The notes beneath the pieces were generated by a model that saw only the letters and a list, made by a program, of their open reading frames with translations, was not told where the DNA came from and did no database searches. A stretch of 64,000 bases of DNA from Microvelia longipes (taxonomy: Eukaryota > Arthropoda > Insecta > Hemiptera > Veliidae). The stretch spans positions 37,203,411 to 37,267,410 of the forward strand of contig JACMZG010001913.1 in the NCBI GenBank assembly GCA_018340805.1, in the 5' to 3' direction. The position numbers and the translations under genes are program-made. Shown here in pieces: positions 29,901 to 41,900 of the stretch (positions are counted from its first letter, which is position 1; each line of letters starts with the position of its first letter).

Positions 29901-32900
29901 CTTTAATAGATTTTATTCATAAACAAAGCACTTTATTACAAAGTGAGGTACTTACAACTGAAGGAAAACTACCCGGATCTAATAATAGTGAAACTAAGGA
30001 CAACAAGCATCAGAAAAGACATGTATTTATGTCAACAAGTTCAGGGGCGTGCCTTATATGTTCAAATAATTCACATAGAATTTATAACTGTCCGGATTTC
30101 TTAGCCATGGAGACTAATCAGCGCCTAAAGAAGATCAAGTCTTTGCGCCTTTGCACCAACTGTTTTTTCCGCCATTCTAGTTCTAGATGTGAATCCAAAG
30201 GTCGTTGTGCGATTTGCCATAAGATGCACAATACTCTTTTACATATAAATAATTTTTCTTCACCGGCTGGTAACAACTTTAGATCATCATCTACAGTGGG
30301 GGAAAACAGACATGAAACCCACAACCTCAATGACTCAGCACCTAGTTCTAGTAGTAAACCAAATCATATGTCAACAGCTACCAATACTGCATCGGGTTTT
30401 GCTGGTTTATCTAGTTCTGACAGCGGGGACACAACAGTTTTACTCAGCACTGCATGGGCTCGTATACGAGATAATCAAGGTGACTTTCTACCAGTACGAA
30501 TGTTGTTAGACAGCGGGGCTCAGAGGTCATTCATAACTACTTCCTTTGCTAAGCGTCTGGGACTACAATTTTTTAAAAATTACCAATCTTTATGTGGTTT
30601 TGGTAGTTCCCCCATTAAAGGAGGGAAGCATCAGATTGTTTGTTCTATTGTGCCGATGTCATCATCAGAACCAGAATTTAGTACTAAAGCAGTCGTTATA
30701 CCTTTAGTACCTTATACGCCGTCTCCTGTTTCAGGTGAATTAAAACAATTAGTCACACATCTGAAACTAGCAGATCCATCTTTTGACAGTCCTGATACTA
30801 TTGATTTTGTTCTTGGAGCAGATTTATACGGAGCCATTCTTCGAGAAGGCAACTTACCTCTTCAAAGTAATTTTCCATCGGGTGCTTATGCGTTAAATAC
30901 AGTTTTTGGTTGGGCTCTTGTTGGTCCAGTGCCTATAGCTGATTCAAACTCATATATTTCCATGTTGACTGCGGCAGTCAGTCCTAAACTAGAAGACTTA
31001 GTGCAAAGGTTTTGGGAGACCGACCAGGTGTCCAGTGCAGCTCTTCAGAACCCAGAGGATGTCCAATGTGAGCATTATTTTCGTGATACGCTCTCCCGTG
31101 ACGACTTAGGGCGTTACATAATACGTTTACCGTTTAAAGATCCACATTCTGTGGACTTAGGTGATTCACGCCAAATGGCTCTCCATAGGTTTCACAAATT
31201 AGAACAAAGGTTAAATAAGAATCCTTCTATGAAGTTAGCTTATTCGCAAGTTCTTCAAGAATACTTAGATGCAGGGTTTATGGTACCAGCATCTAATGAA
31301 GGTAAATTTTTTCTACCTCATCATTGTGTATTAAAAGATAGTGTTTCAACATCACTGAGAGTTGTTTTTGATGCCTCAGCGTCTACAAGCAAAGGTTCAT
31401 TGAACGATAAATTACTTACTGGACCTAAGCTCCAGCTTTCAATTGTCATTGTTATTTCAAGGTTTAGAACTTTTCAAGTGGCTATTACAGCAGATATAAA
31501 ACAAATGTTTTTACAAATTTGGGTTAACCATTTGGATCGCCCTTATCAACATTTATTGTATCGCTTCAACTCATCTGATGCTATTCAAGAGTTTGAGCTA
31601 ACGAGGGTGATTTTTGGAATGTCATCATCACCTTATCTGGCTATAAGAGTTTTAAAACAATTAAAGGAGGATGAAGGATCAAAACATCCTCTGGCAGCTT
31701 CGGCGATAGATAAGAACATGTATGTTGATGATTTTTTAGGAGGAGCAAAAAATGAAAAACAGGCTGTTGAATTACAAAAGGACTTAGTCAATTTACTAGC
31801 CAAAGGTGGGTTTGAACTTAAAAAATGGTCAAGCAGCTCCAAAGAAGTGCTTGATGAAATACCTCATGAAAATCAACTTTCACCTATATCCTTTAGTGAA
31901 ATGGGTGATACCTCGGTTAAACTGCTTGGTCTTCAATGGGACCCTGTTAGTGATTGTCTCTATTATAAGATACAACCCGTTAAAACTTTACCTATAACTA
32001 AGAGGACAGTTCTTTCTACCACAGCCAGAGTGTATGACCCTGTTGGCTATCTAGCGCCAGTCATATTTAAAGCTAAGACTTTCATTCAACAAAGCTGGAG
32101 TTTAAGGTTAGGTTGGGATGTAGATCTTCCTCCACCTTTAGCTCAGAGTTGGACTCGATTTCTGGAACAACTTCCAAGCTTAGCTGATGTACGAATTAGC
32201 AGATGTTTTCTCCCTCCTAACATTAAATCATTACAGGTTGTTGGATTTGCTGATGCGTCTATGCTAGGCTATGCCTGTACTATATATTTAAGAGCAGTAG
32301 ATTCTCAAAACTCTGTTCATTCTAATCTTCTTATTTCTAAAACACGTTTAGCTCCATTAAAACCTCAAACCATTCCTCGGCTGGAACTTAATGCAGCGCT
32401 ACTTCTAATTCGAACTTTAAAATCATTGGAAGAGTTTTTAGCTGAGTTTAATGTGGACGCTACTTATTTATTAACTGACTCTACAATTGTTCTTGGGTGG
32501 TTGCGTACACCTCCACATAACTTGAAAATTTATGTTGGGAATCGTGTAGCAGAAGTTTTAAGCTACAGTTCTGTTCAAAATTGGTATCATGTTAACTCTG
32601 AGAACAATATTGCAGACATTGCCTCCAGAGGCGTTTATCCGTCTGAAATAGGATCTAATCATGCGTGGTGGCACGGTCCGGATTGGATGTATCTACCTTC
32701 CTCTGCATGGCCACTTACTCAAGATGTCAATACTCCAGAACTACCTGAAGTAAAGCCTATCACCGTGTTACTGTCAACAGCCAACGATGCTGGATTTAGG
32801 TTAGTTCAATGGACTGAACAATATTCTTCCTTGTATAAAATACAAAAACTGCTTGGTTATATTGTACGTTATTTTAACAACTGTCGAGCAGGAAAAAATA

Positions 32901-35900
32901 ATATTAATACTGATCCACTCTCTCCAGTAGAACTACACCAGGGCTTGAGGATGGCTGCTCATCTGGTGCAGAGATATTACTTCCAATCTGAAATCAAACA
33001 ACTTGAGAATGATGAAATGCCAAGTAAACTTTCATCTTTGTCACCTTTTCTTGATAGTCGTGGTACTCTCAGGGTAGGCGGTCGACTGGCTAATAGTCCA
33101 TTATCCTATGAGTCAAGACATCCTATTTTACTCCCAGCAAAGTCTCATCTCACCAATTTGATCATTGATGAGTATCATCGTCGTTGTCTTCATGCTGGGC
33201 CTCAGCTACTTCACTCATTGATACAGAGAAGGTTTTGGATCATAAATGCTCGTCAAGTAATAAGGTTTCGCATTAAAAAATGCATTACCTGTTTAAGACT
33301 TAGACCGACTCTTGCTTCAAATCTTATGGGTGATCTTCCACCGTCAAGATTTGAACAAGGTCAAGCGTTTTTAAATGTAGGCATTGATTTTGCAGGGCCG
33401 TTAATGGTCAAGTCTTCTAATCGTAGAAAAGCTCCTGAGGATAAGGCTTACATAGCTTTGTTTGTTTGCATGAGCACGAAAGCTCTTCATTTGGAACTTG
33501 TCACTACCCTTTCTACAGACGCTTTCATGGCAGCACTAGACCGTTTCATAGGTAGAAGAGGAAAGCCTACCAATATTTTTTCTGACAATGCTACCAACTT
33601 TGTTGGAGCAAATCGTGAGTTGCGAGAACTATATTCCTGGTGGAAAGATGAGGAAGTACAAGATAAACTAACTCAACTCGTTCATGAGCAAGACATTCAG
33701 TGGAAGTTTAATCCTCCTTCAGCACCACACTTTGGTGGACTATGGGAAGCGGGGGTTAAAAGTGTAAAGACACACCTCGTGAGAGTAGTTGGTAAACAAG
33801 CTCTCACCTTTGAAGAATTGTATACTGTACTAGTTCGTATTGAAGCGGTGGTCAATTCACGTCCTCTCTGTCCAAATCCATCTTCAGCAAATGAATTTGA
33901 TGTGTTAACACCTGGACATTTCCTCATAGGAGGACCTATTCTTTCAATGCCAGAATATAACCTTACAGAGGAGCCAATGAATCGTCTTTCACGATGGCAA
34001 CTCCTTACTAGATTTACTCAAGACATTTGGAATCGTTGGAAGATGGAATACCTGAATGGACTCCAGCAGCGTCGAAAATGGACACACCGCAAACCAAATA
34101 TCAATATCAACGATCTTGTCATTCTAAAGGATCCTAATGCACCACCTCTCTACTGGCCAACTGGTAGGATACTAGAAATATTTCCTGGAAAAGATGGTGT
34201 AGTTAGAGTTGTCAAATTAAGAACTTCAAAGGGTGAGTATACCAGACCTATAACAAGTCTTGTACCTCTCTTACCAGAGCAAGACTAACTTTCCTGTGTT
34301 ATTACTTAAATTTTTTTTTATGTTGTTTATATTTTCACTAAAATTTTATGAAAATTTTGGTAGGCGGTAGTGTTTAATTCTTTAAGTTAAATATTATTTT
34401 CTTATGATTTATTTATTTAAATGTTCAAAGAGATGTTTTGTTTAATTGATATGGGGTCAAAGTTTTCTTTAATTCTTTATCAAAATAGTTTTCTTTATAT
34501 TATTTTCTTTATTCTATATTCTTATCTCTCACTCAGTCACTCACATACAGTTTATAGTCAGTCTCATTCATACCTAGGCAAGGATGGATACAGTAAGAAG
34601 ATTTCATAGTTTTTAGCAGACAAGGTCCAGTCCCTACTCCAGGCCAACCTTTGTTTATCACCTAGCTGGATATAACAGCTGAGTTTAAACCCAGCAGAAT
34701 CAAACTGTCATCTTACAGAGATTCATAGTTCTTTTACAAGTGTTTGCTTAGTTTAAAGTGTGCACACTAAATTTGTTCATTCGTTTCATCATTGTGTTTT
34801 ATACATTCTATCAACTGTAAGACATTATTCCAATGTTTTATTGGAGTCTTCAGTGAATTTTATGGACTTTTCATTGTGAATTAGCAACAATAAGAAGGCT
34901 GTTTGCTGTTGAGGATTGACCTGTTAAGTTGTCACCTGTCTGCCAAGTATGTCCTGTTGCTGGTTTGGACTCTTCATTCTTCTTCTCTGTCAGCTGAGTA
35001 TAATCTGATTCCTTTAGGTTCTAATTAACTACATTATTTATTCTTTAAATATATTTGATCAATAATTCATTTAATAATCATAGGTATAAGCAATAATCCA
35101 CACTATATAACCATACTCACACTCTATTATGTATACATATCTCATTTAACTATAATTTTATATTTTCTTAAGTCAACTATTATAATTTATGTTTTATTGA
35201 AATATTTGAAATTATTAAGAATATTTTATTTCAAGTTTAATTATATTAGCAAAGTAAAAAATGTATCTGGGTTTTATTTAACTACAGTCCTTTTTCATTT
35301 TTACTTATTATCTAATTTATCAGCACCTATACAATTTAAGGCTTGGCTCAAATAAGATGCATTTAAGTATTTTACTGAGACGAGTAAACACATAGCTAGC
35401 AGAGGCTTCTATGTTTACATAGAAAACAAAAAAAAAAAAGAAGGCTTCAATCACTATATTACGCTATAGTTCCAATATTGTTGCTGCCACAGATCCACAG
35501 CAATGAAGAAGTGAAATTAGTCACTAAGCTCCCTCCATGGGAGGAGTCATTTTATATACTAGAGGCAACGCCTTCAAAATCAATTGTGGAATTAAAGAAC
35601 AGAGAATCCACCATGAGTTTAATTAAAAGACTAGCCCATCACAAGCCAGCATATTTGATGAGACTATGACAGGCAGTATATTTTATGAGAAGGATCCGTA
35701 TCGTTCCGTCAACAAATCGTAGGGTCGATAAATAACTTGTTGACGCAACAACCCGGTCCGTACCGTAGACAAATCATTGTGCCAATGGAATGATTTTTCA
35801 CCGCAACAACCCGTTTCGAACCGTCAACAAATTTTTCTGTCGACTGTTGACAGAGTGATTTGCCAACAAAATCACACCCATGAGAAGACAGCTTGCCTTT

Positions 35901-38900
35901 TGGAAATAAATAAAAATGTTAAGTGCCGGTTGTAATATTTTTATTTATCACTTGCAAGTATTGGAATTGAGGACAGATATGCATTAAGGAATTAATATAA
36001 TTTAAAAAGCAAAACATGAAACAGATACATTTATTTTCAAAAAAGAAAGTAAAATAGAAAATTATTTTATTGTGCCTTGGTTAGTTAAAGATTGCCAGCA
36101 TCTAACTTCCCTTTTAACTGGGGCCTGCTTTCACCAAGATCAAGCGGGACATAAGTGGTAATGGGCGGGGGTCCAGTTATAAGTAGTAAACACTGCAAAA
36201 AAAGCTAGCACGTTCAGTATTTTAAGACCAATTAATTAAAAATAGGTAATAACTACACATTTAGAATTTGAGTGGGACAAAGGGGTCAATATCAGGGTCG
36301 TCCCGGCAAAATTCAGCCCTACTTCAGGCCCACTGAATGTAACTTAGATTACTCCATGACGATGAATGTCCTAATTTAGCATTAGATAAGATGAATGCTC
36401 TCCATGCATTGAGTGGATATGCTTCAATGAAGTCGATGTACAACTTATTGATTATAACATTTATCTGTCCTGTGCACTGTTCCTCATTCTTGATGTGTAT
36501 ACAAGATGATACACTTTTAATACTTCTAAACATCACCATTGCGAATCATTTTTATCAGTATCACAACCTGAAACAATAAAATTAAAATATGTCTTGATTC
36601 AGAAAATTTTTAAATGGTACATTTAATAGAAACAAGACATAGCCTGAGACAAACACAAATACCATAGTACTTGCCATTGAACAATTTATTTAAACAGAGG
36701 AAGCATACAGGGCAAATTTGAGACATAAAGGGTGAGAATTCATAAACATTCAATAAATATTGTTCAATTAATGTAGTATAACAAATGGTTATAAGCAATT
36801 GACAGGGTGGAAAAACAATTCAAGTGACAGCCAATGATTCAAGTTGTGGTTGTTAAACCACATCCACAAATTAACACAGATTTATACTATTAATTTGTTC
36901 ACATGCGGGGTTAGGCAGGCGTTCAACACTGTGTTCAACCCCCTTAGGGGTTCAACTTCAACTGTTCACACAGAATTTAAAACCGATAGTTTAGACTTAA
37001 CCCGATACAAAAATGAGTGTCAGGGTTGAAATTTGTGTTTCATACCATTTACACAACAAATTCCGGGGGGTTGAATCCCCTGCCAAACCTTGCGCCTGAA
37101 CAAAGTATATATTACTCTGATAGGGCCAATCTCATTGGTTCCTTAACACTATTTTCCCACACAATAGTAAAGTTAAATAGATGTGTGTCAAAGTGTTATA
37201 ATAAAAAACCTTGCTAACTTTTAAAGAAGAAATACAATGCACAGACACTGTCTTCTTCAATTCCCCCCCCCCCTCCCTTATCATTTATTTATTCAATTCC
37301 TGTGTGCACAATGCAATGCTTTTGCCTTTTAACATTTGATTCAAACTGCATAACATTGCATGTTGAAACATGACTAAAGTACACGAACGCGTGTGACGGA
37401 AAGTATAAGGAGATGTCTTCAAAACAAGATATATCATAAGTCATATGAGTACTATAAGTCAGTGAATGAATTGCACACTAGCCAAGCATGTCATCACACT
37501 ATTTACATAACTACTTACTTACAAATTAACCCTCACTTGCAGGTTATATTAACCCTGCAACGCATTAAGCTCTACCTGACTGACTAAACCTGGGTTCAAT
37601 TTTACCCTCTTAATAATTTAATGTCATATAAAACGTAGTATGACATACAAATGTACACTAAAAAATTGTTAAATTTTATCTTTACGGTGCTTACTTTAAA
37701 CGGCACAAACAGTAAATAAATACAAGTTGAAATAAATCTAAATAAAACACAAAATACGTCATATGTAAACAGTCCATTCAGGAAAAGAAATCAAAAATAA
37801 GACGGCACAAACAGTACATAAATACGAGTTGAAACAAATATAAATGAAACACAAAATACGTCAAATGTAAACAGTCCGTTCGGAAAGTAAACTTCAAAAA
37901 TAACACGGCACAAACAGTTAATAAACACCGAGTTGAAATCGATCTAAATGAAATACAAAGTACGTCAAAGTAAACAGTCCATTTTAAAAGAAACTTCAAA
38001 AATAAAACAAAATATTAATTAAACTTGCCTTACCTTTTATGTCTAGCGCTAAAATAAAATAGGAAGTATTTTATTTTGTTTGCTATTCAATCCATGCTAG
38101 TACACCTTCAGCTACGTCTTCACAATAACATTGGAAACTTTCATTTATAAATACGAAATCGGCAAAGTTATTAAAAAGTTATTACTTTAGTTAGTTATTA
38201 AAAATATCACTAACACTTTACATGTTTAATTACATATTATAAGTCACAAAATGATAGTAACAAAATAAAAAACGGCAAACTATTGAAATTGATAACACTA
38301 TCATATTTCATAGACGTATTACTTTGAATAGATAAGTCACTAATATATTTCTCTCGTTTCTCTATTTAACTAAAATGTCCACGGATTCGACGGTGGCGCC
38401 ATCCCTGGGTCCGTACCATAACATCGAATTCTACGGTGGCGCCATCCCTGGGTCCGTACCAGTTTTAACAATAACCGTCTAGGATTTTTTAACCCAGGTT
38501 TGTCTATCAGCCTAATCAGTGGTGTGAGTATGAGCATAGTGAATATGATAAGGTGAAAAAAAATTCTGAGGTTCCCCTTAAACAATTTTATACTTTTCCT
38601 TATTGGTACCATAGGTATAAAAGAGTTTGTACCATACAGTGCAAGGGCTGAACCTGAAAAAATGTGACTCATTTTGTATTACTTCAAACCATTTTTTTCT
38701 GAAAATATTACTTAAATTATGAAGGAAAGGTCTGCCTATCCAGAGTAGAGGCACTTCATATGATTGTGCATGCTCAAAATTTTATAAAATCTCAAACATT
38801 TCAGTTCTTTTGGAATAAGTGGTTCCCTGTGGGTCGTGTGCAAAACATAAAGAGGACTTTTTTTAAAGGTGTTAAAATGTTCTGTACAACAAGTGTTTAA

Positions 38901-41900
38901 CCATCAAAATCAGATGACTGCAAAGAAAGTTACAGCTCTTTCAAAAACACCAAAACATAGTTAATTTATCATTTTTAATATTAGTTAATTTATGCAGTCA
39001 ACAAATTGTCTTAAAAAAATATTGGCTTTTTTTGCATTTTTTTTGCATGTTCCAAACCCTATAGTTTATGACATATGTGTGACATTAACCCACAAAAATG
39101 ACCCCACAAACATTTCTGAAAATTACAAATCTTCATATAGAGTTTAGATTGGGCTCTGATTTCTTAGGTATCAAATTTTTTAACTATCTCCCGAATCAAA
39201 TTAAAGATTTAGATCTGAAACTTTTTAAGAAGCATATAAAGAACGTCTTATCTGAAAACCCCATGTATAGTACCAAAGAATTTTTTAAGCTTGATTTTTG
39301 TGATCTGTATTGTATTGTATGACCTTTTCTTATTGTTTGTAACCAAGCATGATGGAAATAAAAATTTATTTATTTACACATATACTACTATGTATGTTTC
39401 ACAAACATGGGATGTTTCATTGTATTATCTATTATCAGTTTTAGTTCCGGTTTTATTGATTGACATGTATATGTCAGCCGCCTCCGTGGCCGAGGTCGTC
39501 AAGGCGTTTGTCTTTACACTGACCTTTGACACCCACGGAGGTCTGGGGTTTGCATCCCAGGTTACGCTCTCAGTTTATAGAAGATTATTGTTCAGATAAA
39601 TTATCGCCAACTTTAGAATATACTTTGAGCGTAACGGTTGCTTCTACCACCCAAGGTGGTTCCCGCAGGGGTTATCCCTGATGAGCCGCAAGGCTCTAAT
39701 AGGCATTATTATTATTATATATGTCAAATCAAACAAAACATTGTGTCATTGAATGACATAATGTAAACAAATCTCGTTTTTTGTCTAATTCATTTGAAAA
39801 TTCGCTTATATCGTGCCACTTATGTAAACCAGTAATATGACGAACTGATAAAGTACAACAACCATGTGCGGCCCTCTGCGCCAACCCCACGGAGCGGCAA
39901 AGAGACCAAAGGTCTTTTGTTTTTGTTTGATCATAAAATTAAGCAGCATTGTGGATATAATCAGTGCCTGGATGGATGACCACTGAGAATAAAACTAATG
40001 TATTTACTATCTAAAGATGGGGGAAGCGAGTTTAAAGATGTGTTGAAGTTTAAATTTGGTAATTTTTATGTTCTGAAGACGAGCAAAGAGAGCTTAAAGC
40101 AGGGTGGATGAGCGTAGCAAATTCGATGTGGGGGAAATAGTTCAGAGATACCTGTACCCAATTGTTTTCTTTGTATTATGATATGTGAAAAGAGTTCATT
40201 ATTTGTATGTTAACCTTTGTGAGAACTATCAATGGTGTGTAAATATATTAATCCAAGAGACTGACCTGAAAAAATGTAACTCATTTTGTACTACTTTAAA
40301 CCAAATTTACCGCAAGTTATGGAGAAAAATCATAGTCTGCCTATCCTGAGTGGAGTCCTTCATATTATTATGCATGCTCGAAATTGTTAAAAATCACACA
40401 AATTTAAGTTTTCTTCAAATAAGTGGTTCCCTGTGGGTGTTTGTGCATTCGAAACGTAGTACGTCTTTAAAGGTTTGAAGGCCAAATTCCCCCCTTAGTG
40501 TAGAAGAGAGGGGTACCGATACCCTCCGGCCTAGCCTTCAGTTTTACACGAGCTAGAGTCGAGTACGGTTTTATGTTTAATAATTTAATTTATCCTAACA
40601 TTGTATGGTTTCTAAAAATTCAATTTGTTTACTTTATATTTTATACAGTCCTCATCTCAATATTATCAACTAGTGCACACCGCAACAGTGGGTCATGTGC
40701 AAAACATGAATAGAACATTATTTAAAGACGATAAAATGTCCAATAAAGTGAGTGTTCAATCATCAAAATCGGATAACTGCAACCAAAGTTATGTCTCTTT
40801 CAAAAACCCAGAAAAATGGTTAATTTATACAAATAGCGAATTTCTTTGAAAAAAGATTAATTTTTGTGCATTTTTTAGTCATTTAACAAATGTTATAACT
40901 TTTTTGTAGTTGTACGATTTTGACGAAAAAACACTTGTTGTGTAGTAAATTTTATCAGCTTTAAAAATGTTCTCTTCATGTTTTGCACATGACCTACAGG
41001 GAACAACTTATTGTAAGAAAGCGGAAATTTCTAATATTTTGAGCGAGCGCATTCATATGAAAGGCTCCACTCTGGATAGGCAGACTATGCTTTTCCTTCA
41101 TAATTTAAGGTATATTTTCAGGAAAATTTGGTTTGAACTAGTACAAAATGAATAAGGAAAAATGAGTTGTGGAGTTTCAAGTAATGAAATAAAACAGAGT
41201 CTCTCCACTAATGATATATATTTGACATAGCCAGCTTTCAATCTTAACAGATCATCATCAGTGCCGGCGAGCAGCGAAGAAAAGTGTTAGGAGACAGCGG
41301 TTACAGTTTTGTCTAGAGGTTTGTAGCTGACAGTCAGCTACAAACCTCTAGACAAAACTGTAACCGCTGTCTCCTAACACTTTACTTCGCTGCTCGCCGG
41401 CACTGATGATGATCTGTTAAGATTGAAAGCTGGCTATGTCAAATATATATCATTAGTGGAGAGACTCTGTTTTATTTCATTAGTACAAAATGAGTCACAT
41501 TTTTTAGGCCTAGCTCTTGGAGTATATATTTCTTTAATGTTTTACTAAAGTGTAATTGATTGTGTTTTAGGGAGTGTAGTTGTTATGTTAGATAAGGTAG
41601 ACGCGTTTGTTTACAAGATGTGTCCATTTGTAGCAGCTGGTATTATGGTCGGTTCTTTGTACTGGACTGCTGTCACATATGGTGCTGTTACTGTTATGCA
41701 GGTAATCCAGTTGTTTTAGTTTGTCTTATGGGCTGAATATAACAAAAATAAATAAATGCTTGTTTTAGGGCTTTTTGATCCTGTAGGGAGAGGTTCTCAA
41801 ATTTTGGTATGCATACACTTGGTGGTAAGCGAAACGCTTTTAGTTGGTACGCAGAAAAATCTAATGCCTTTTGTTGAAAAAAGTTTTGAAAACTCAAAAA

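Larger units (their letters stand above)
28479..35390 (+). mobile_element. BEL/Pao LTR retrotransposon, apparently young and coding-intact
   Basis: Layout: partial 5' LTR (28479-28688), primer binding site (28691-28708), one long ORF (29045-34288), purine-rich GGTAGGCGGTAG (34359-34370) and full 3' LTR (34371-35390). LTR ends are TGTTT...AAACA. The 210 bp of LTR that can be compared are identical, which points to a recent insertion. It lies in the sense orientation in intron 3 of the MARCHF5-like gene. The target duplication cannot be checked because the left boundary is in the gap; the right flank begins CATAG. Confidence 0.93.
40251..41522. mobile_element. Family A inverted-repeat element carrying two nested insertions
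   Basis: The ends ATCCAAGAGACTG and TAGCTCTTGGAG are flanked by TA. The body matches 1433-2135 but is broken twice. An unrelated ~235-bp sequence (about 40446-40680) interrupts the left half after CCCTGTGGGTG. A 329-bp insertion (41152-41480) interrupts the right terminal repeat, duplicating 13 bp of it. Confidence 0.85.

Noticed and set aside
30118..33927. Short frames on both strands inside the retrotransposon ORF
   Set aside because: Shadows of the 1747-codon Gag-Pol frame.
35478..35669. 63-codon frame right of the 3' LTR
   Set aside because: Considered as a LINE or gene remnant, but no motif supports it.
41401..41437. Active hammerhead ribozyme
   Set aside because: The CUGAUGA and GAAA boxes are present but the sequences around them pair directly, leaving no third stem and no cleavage site.
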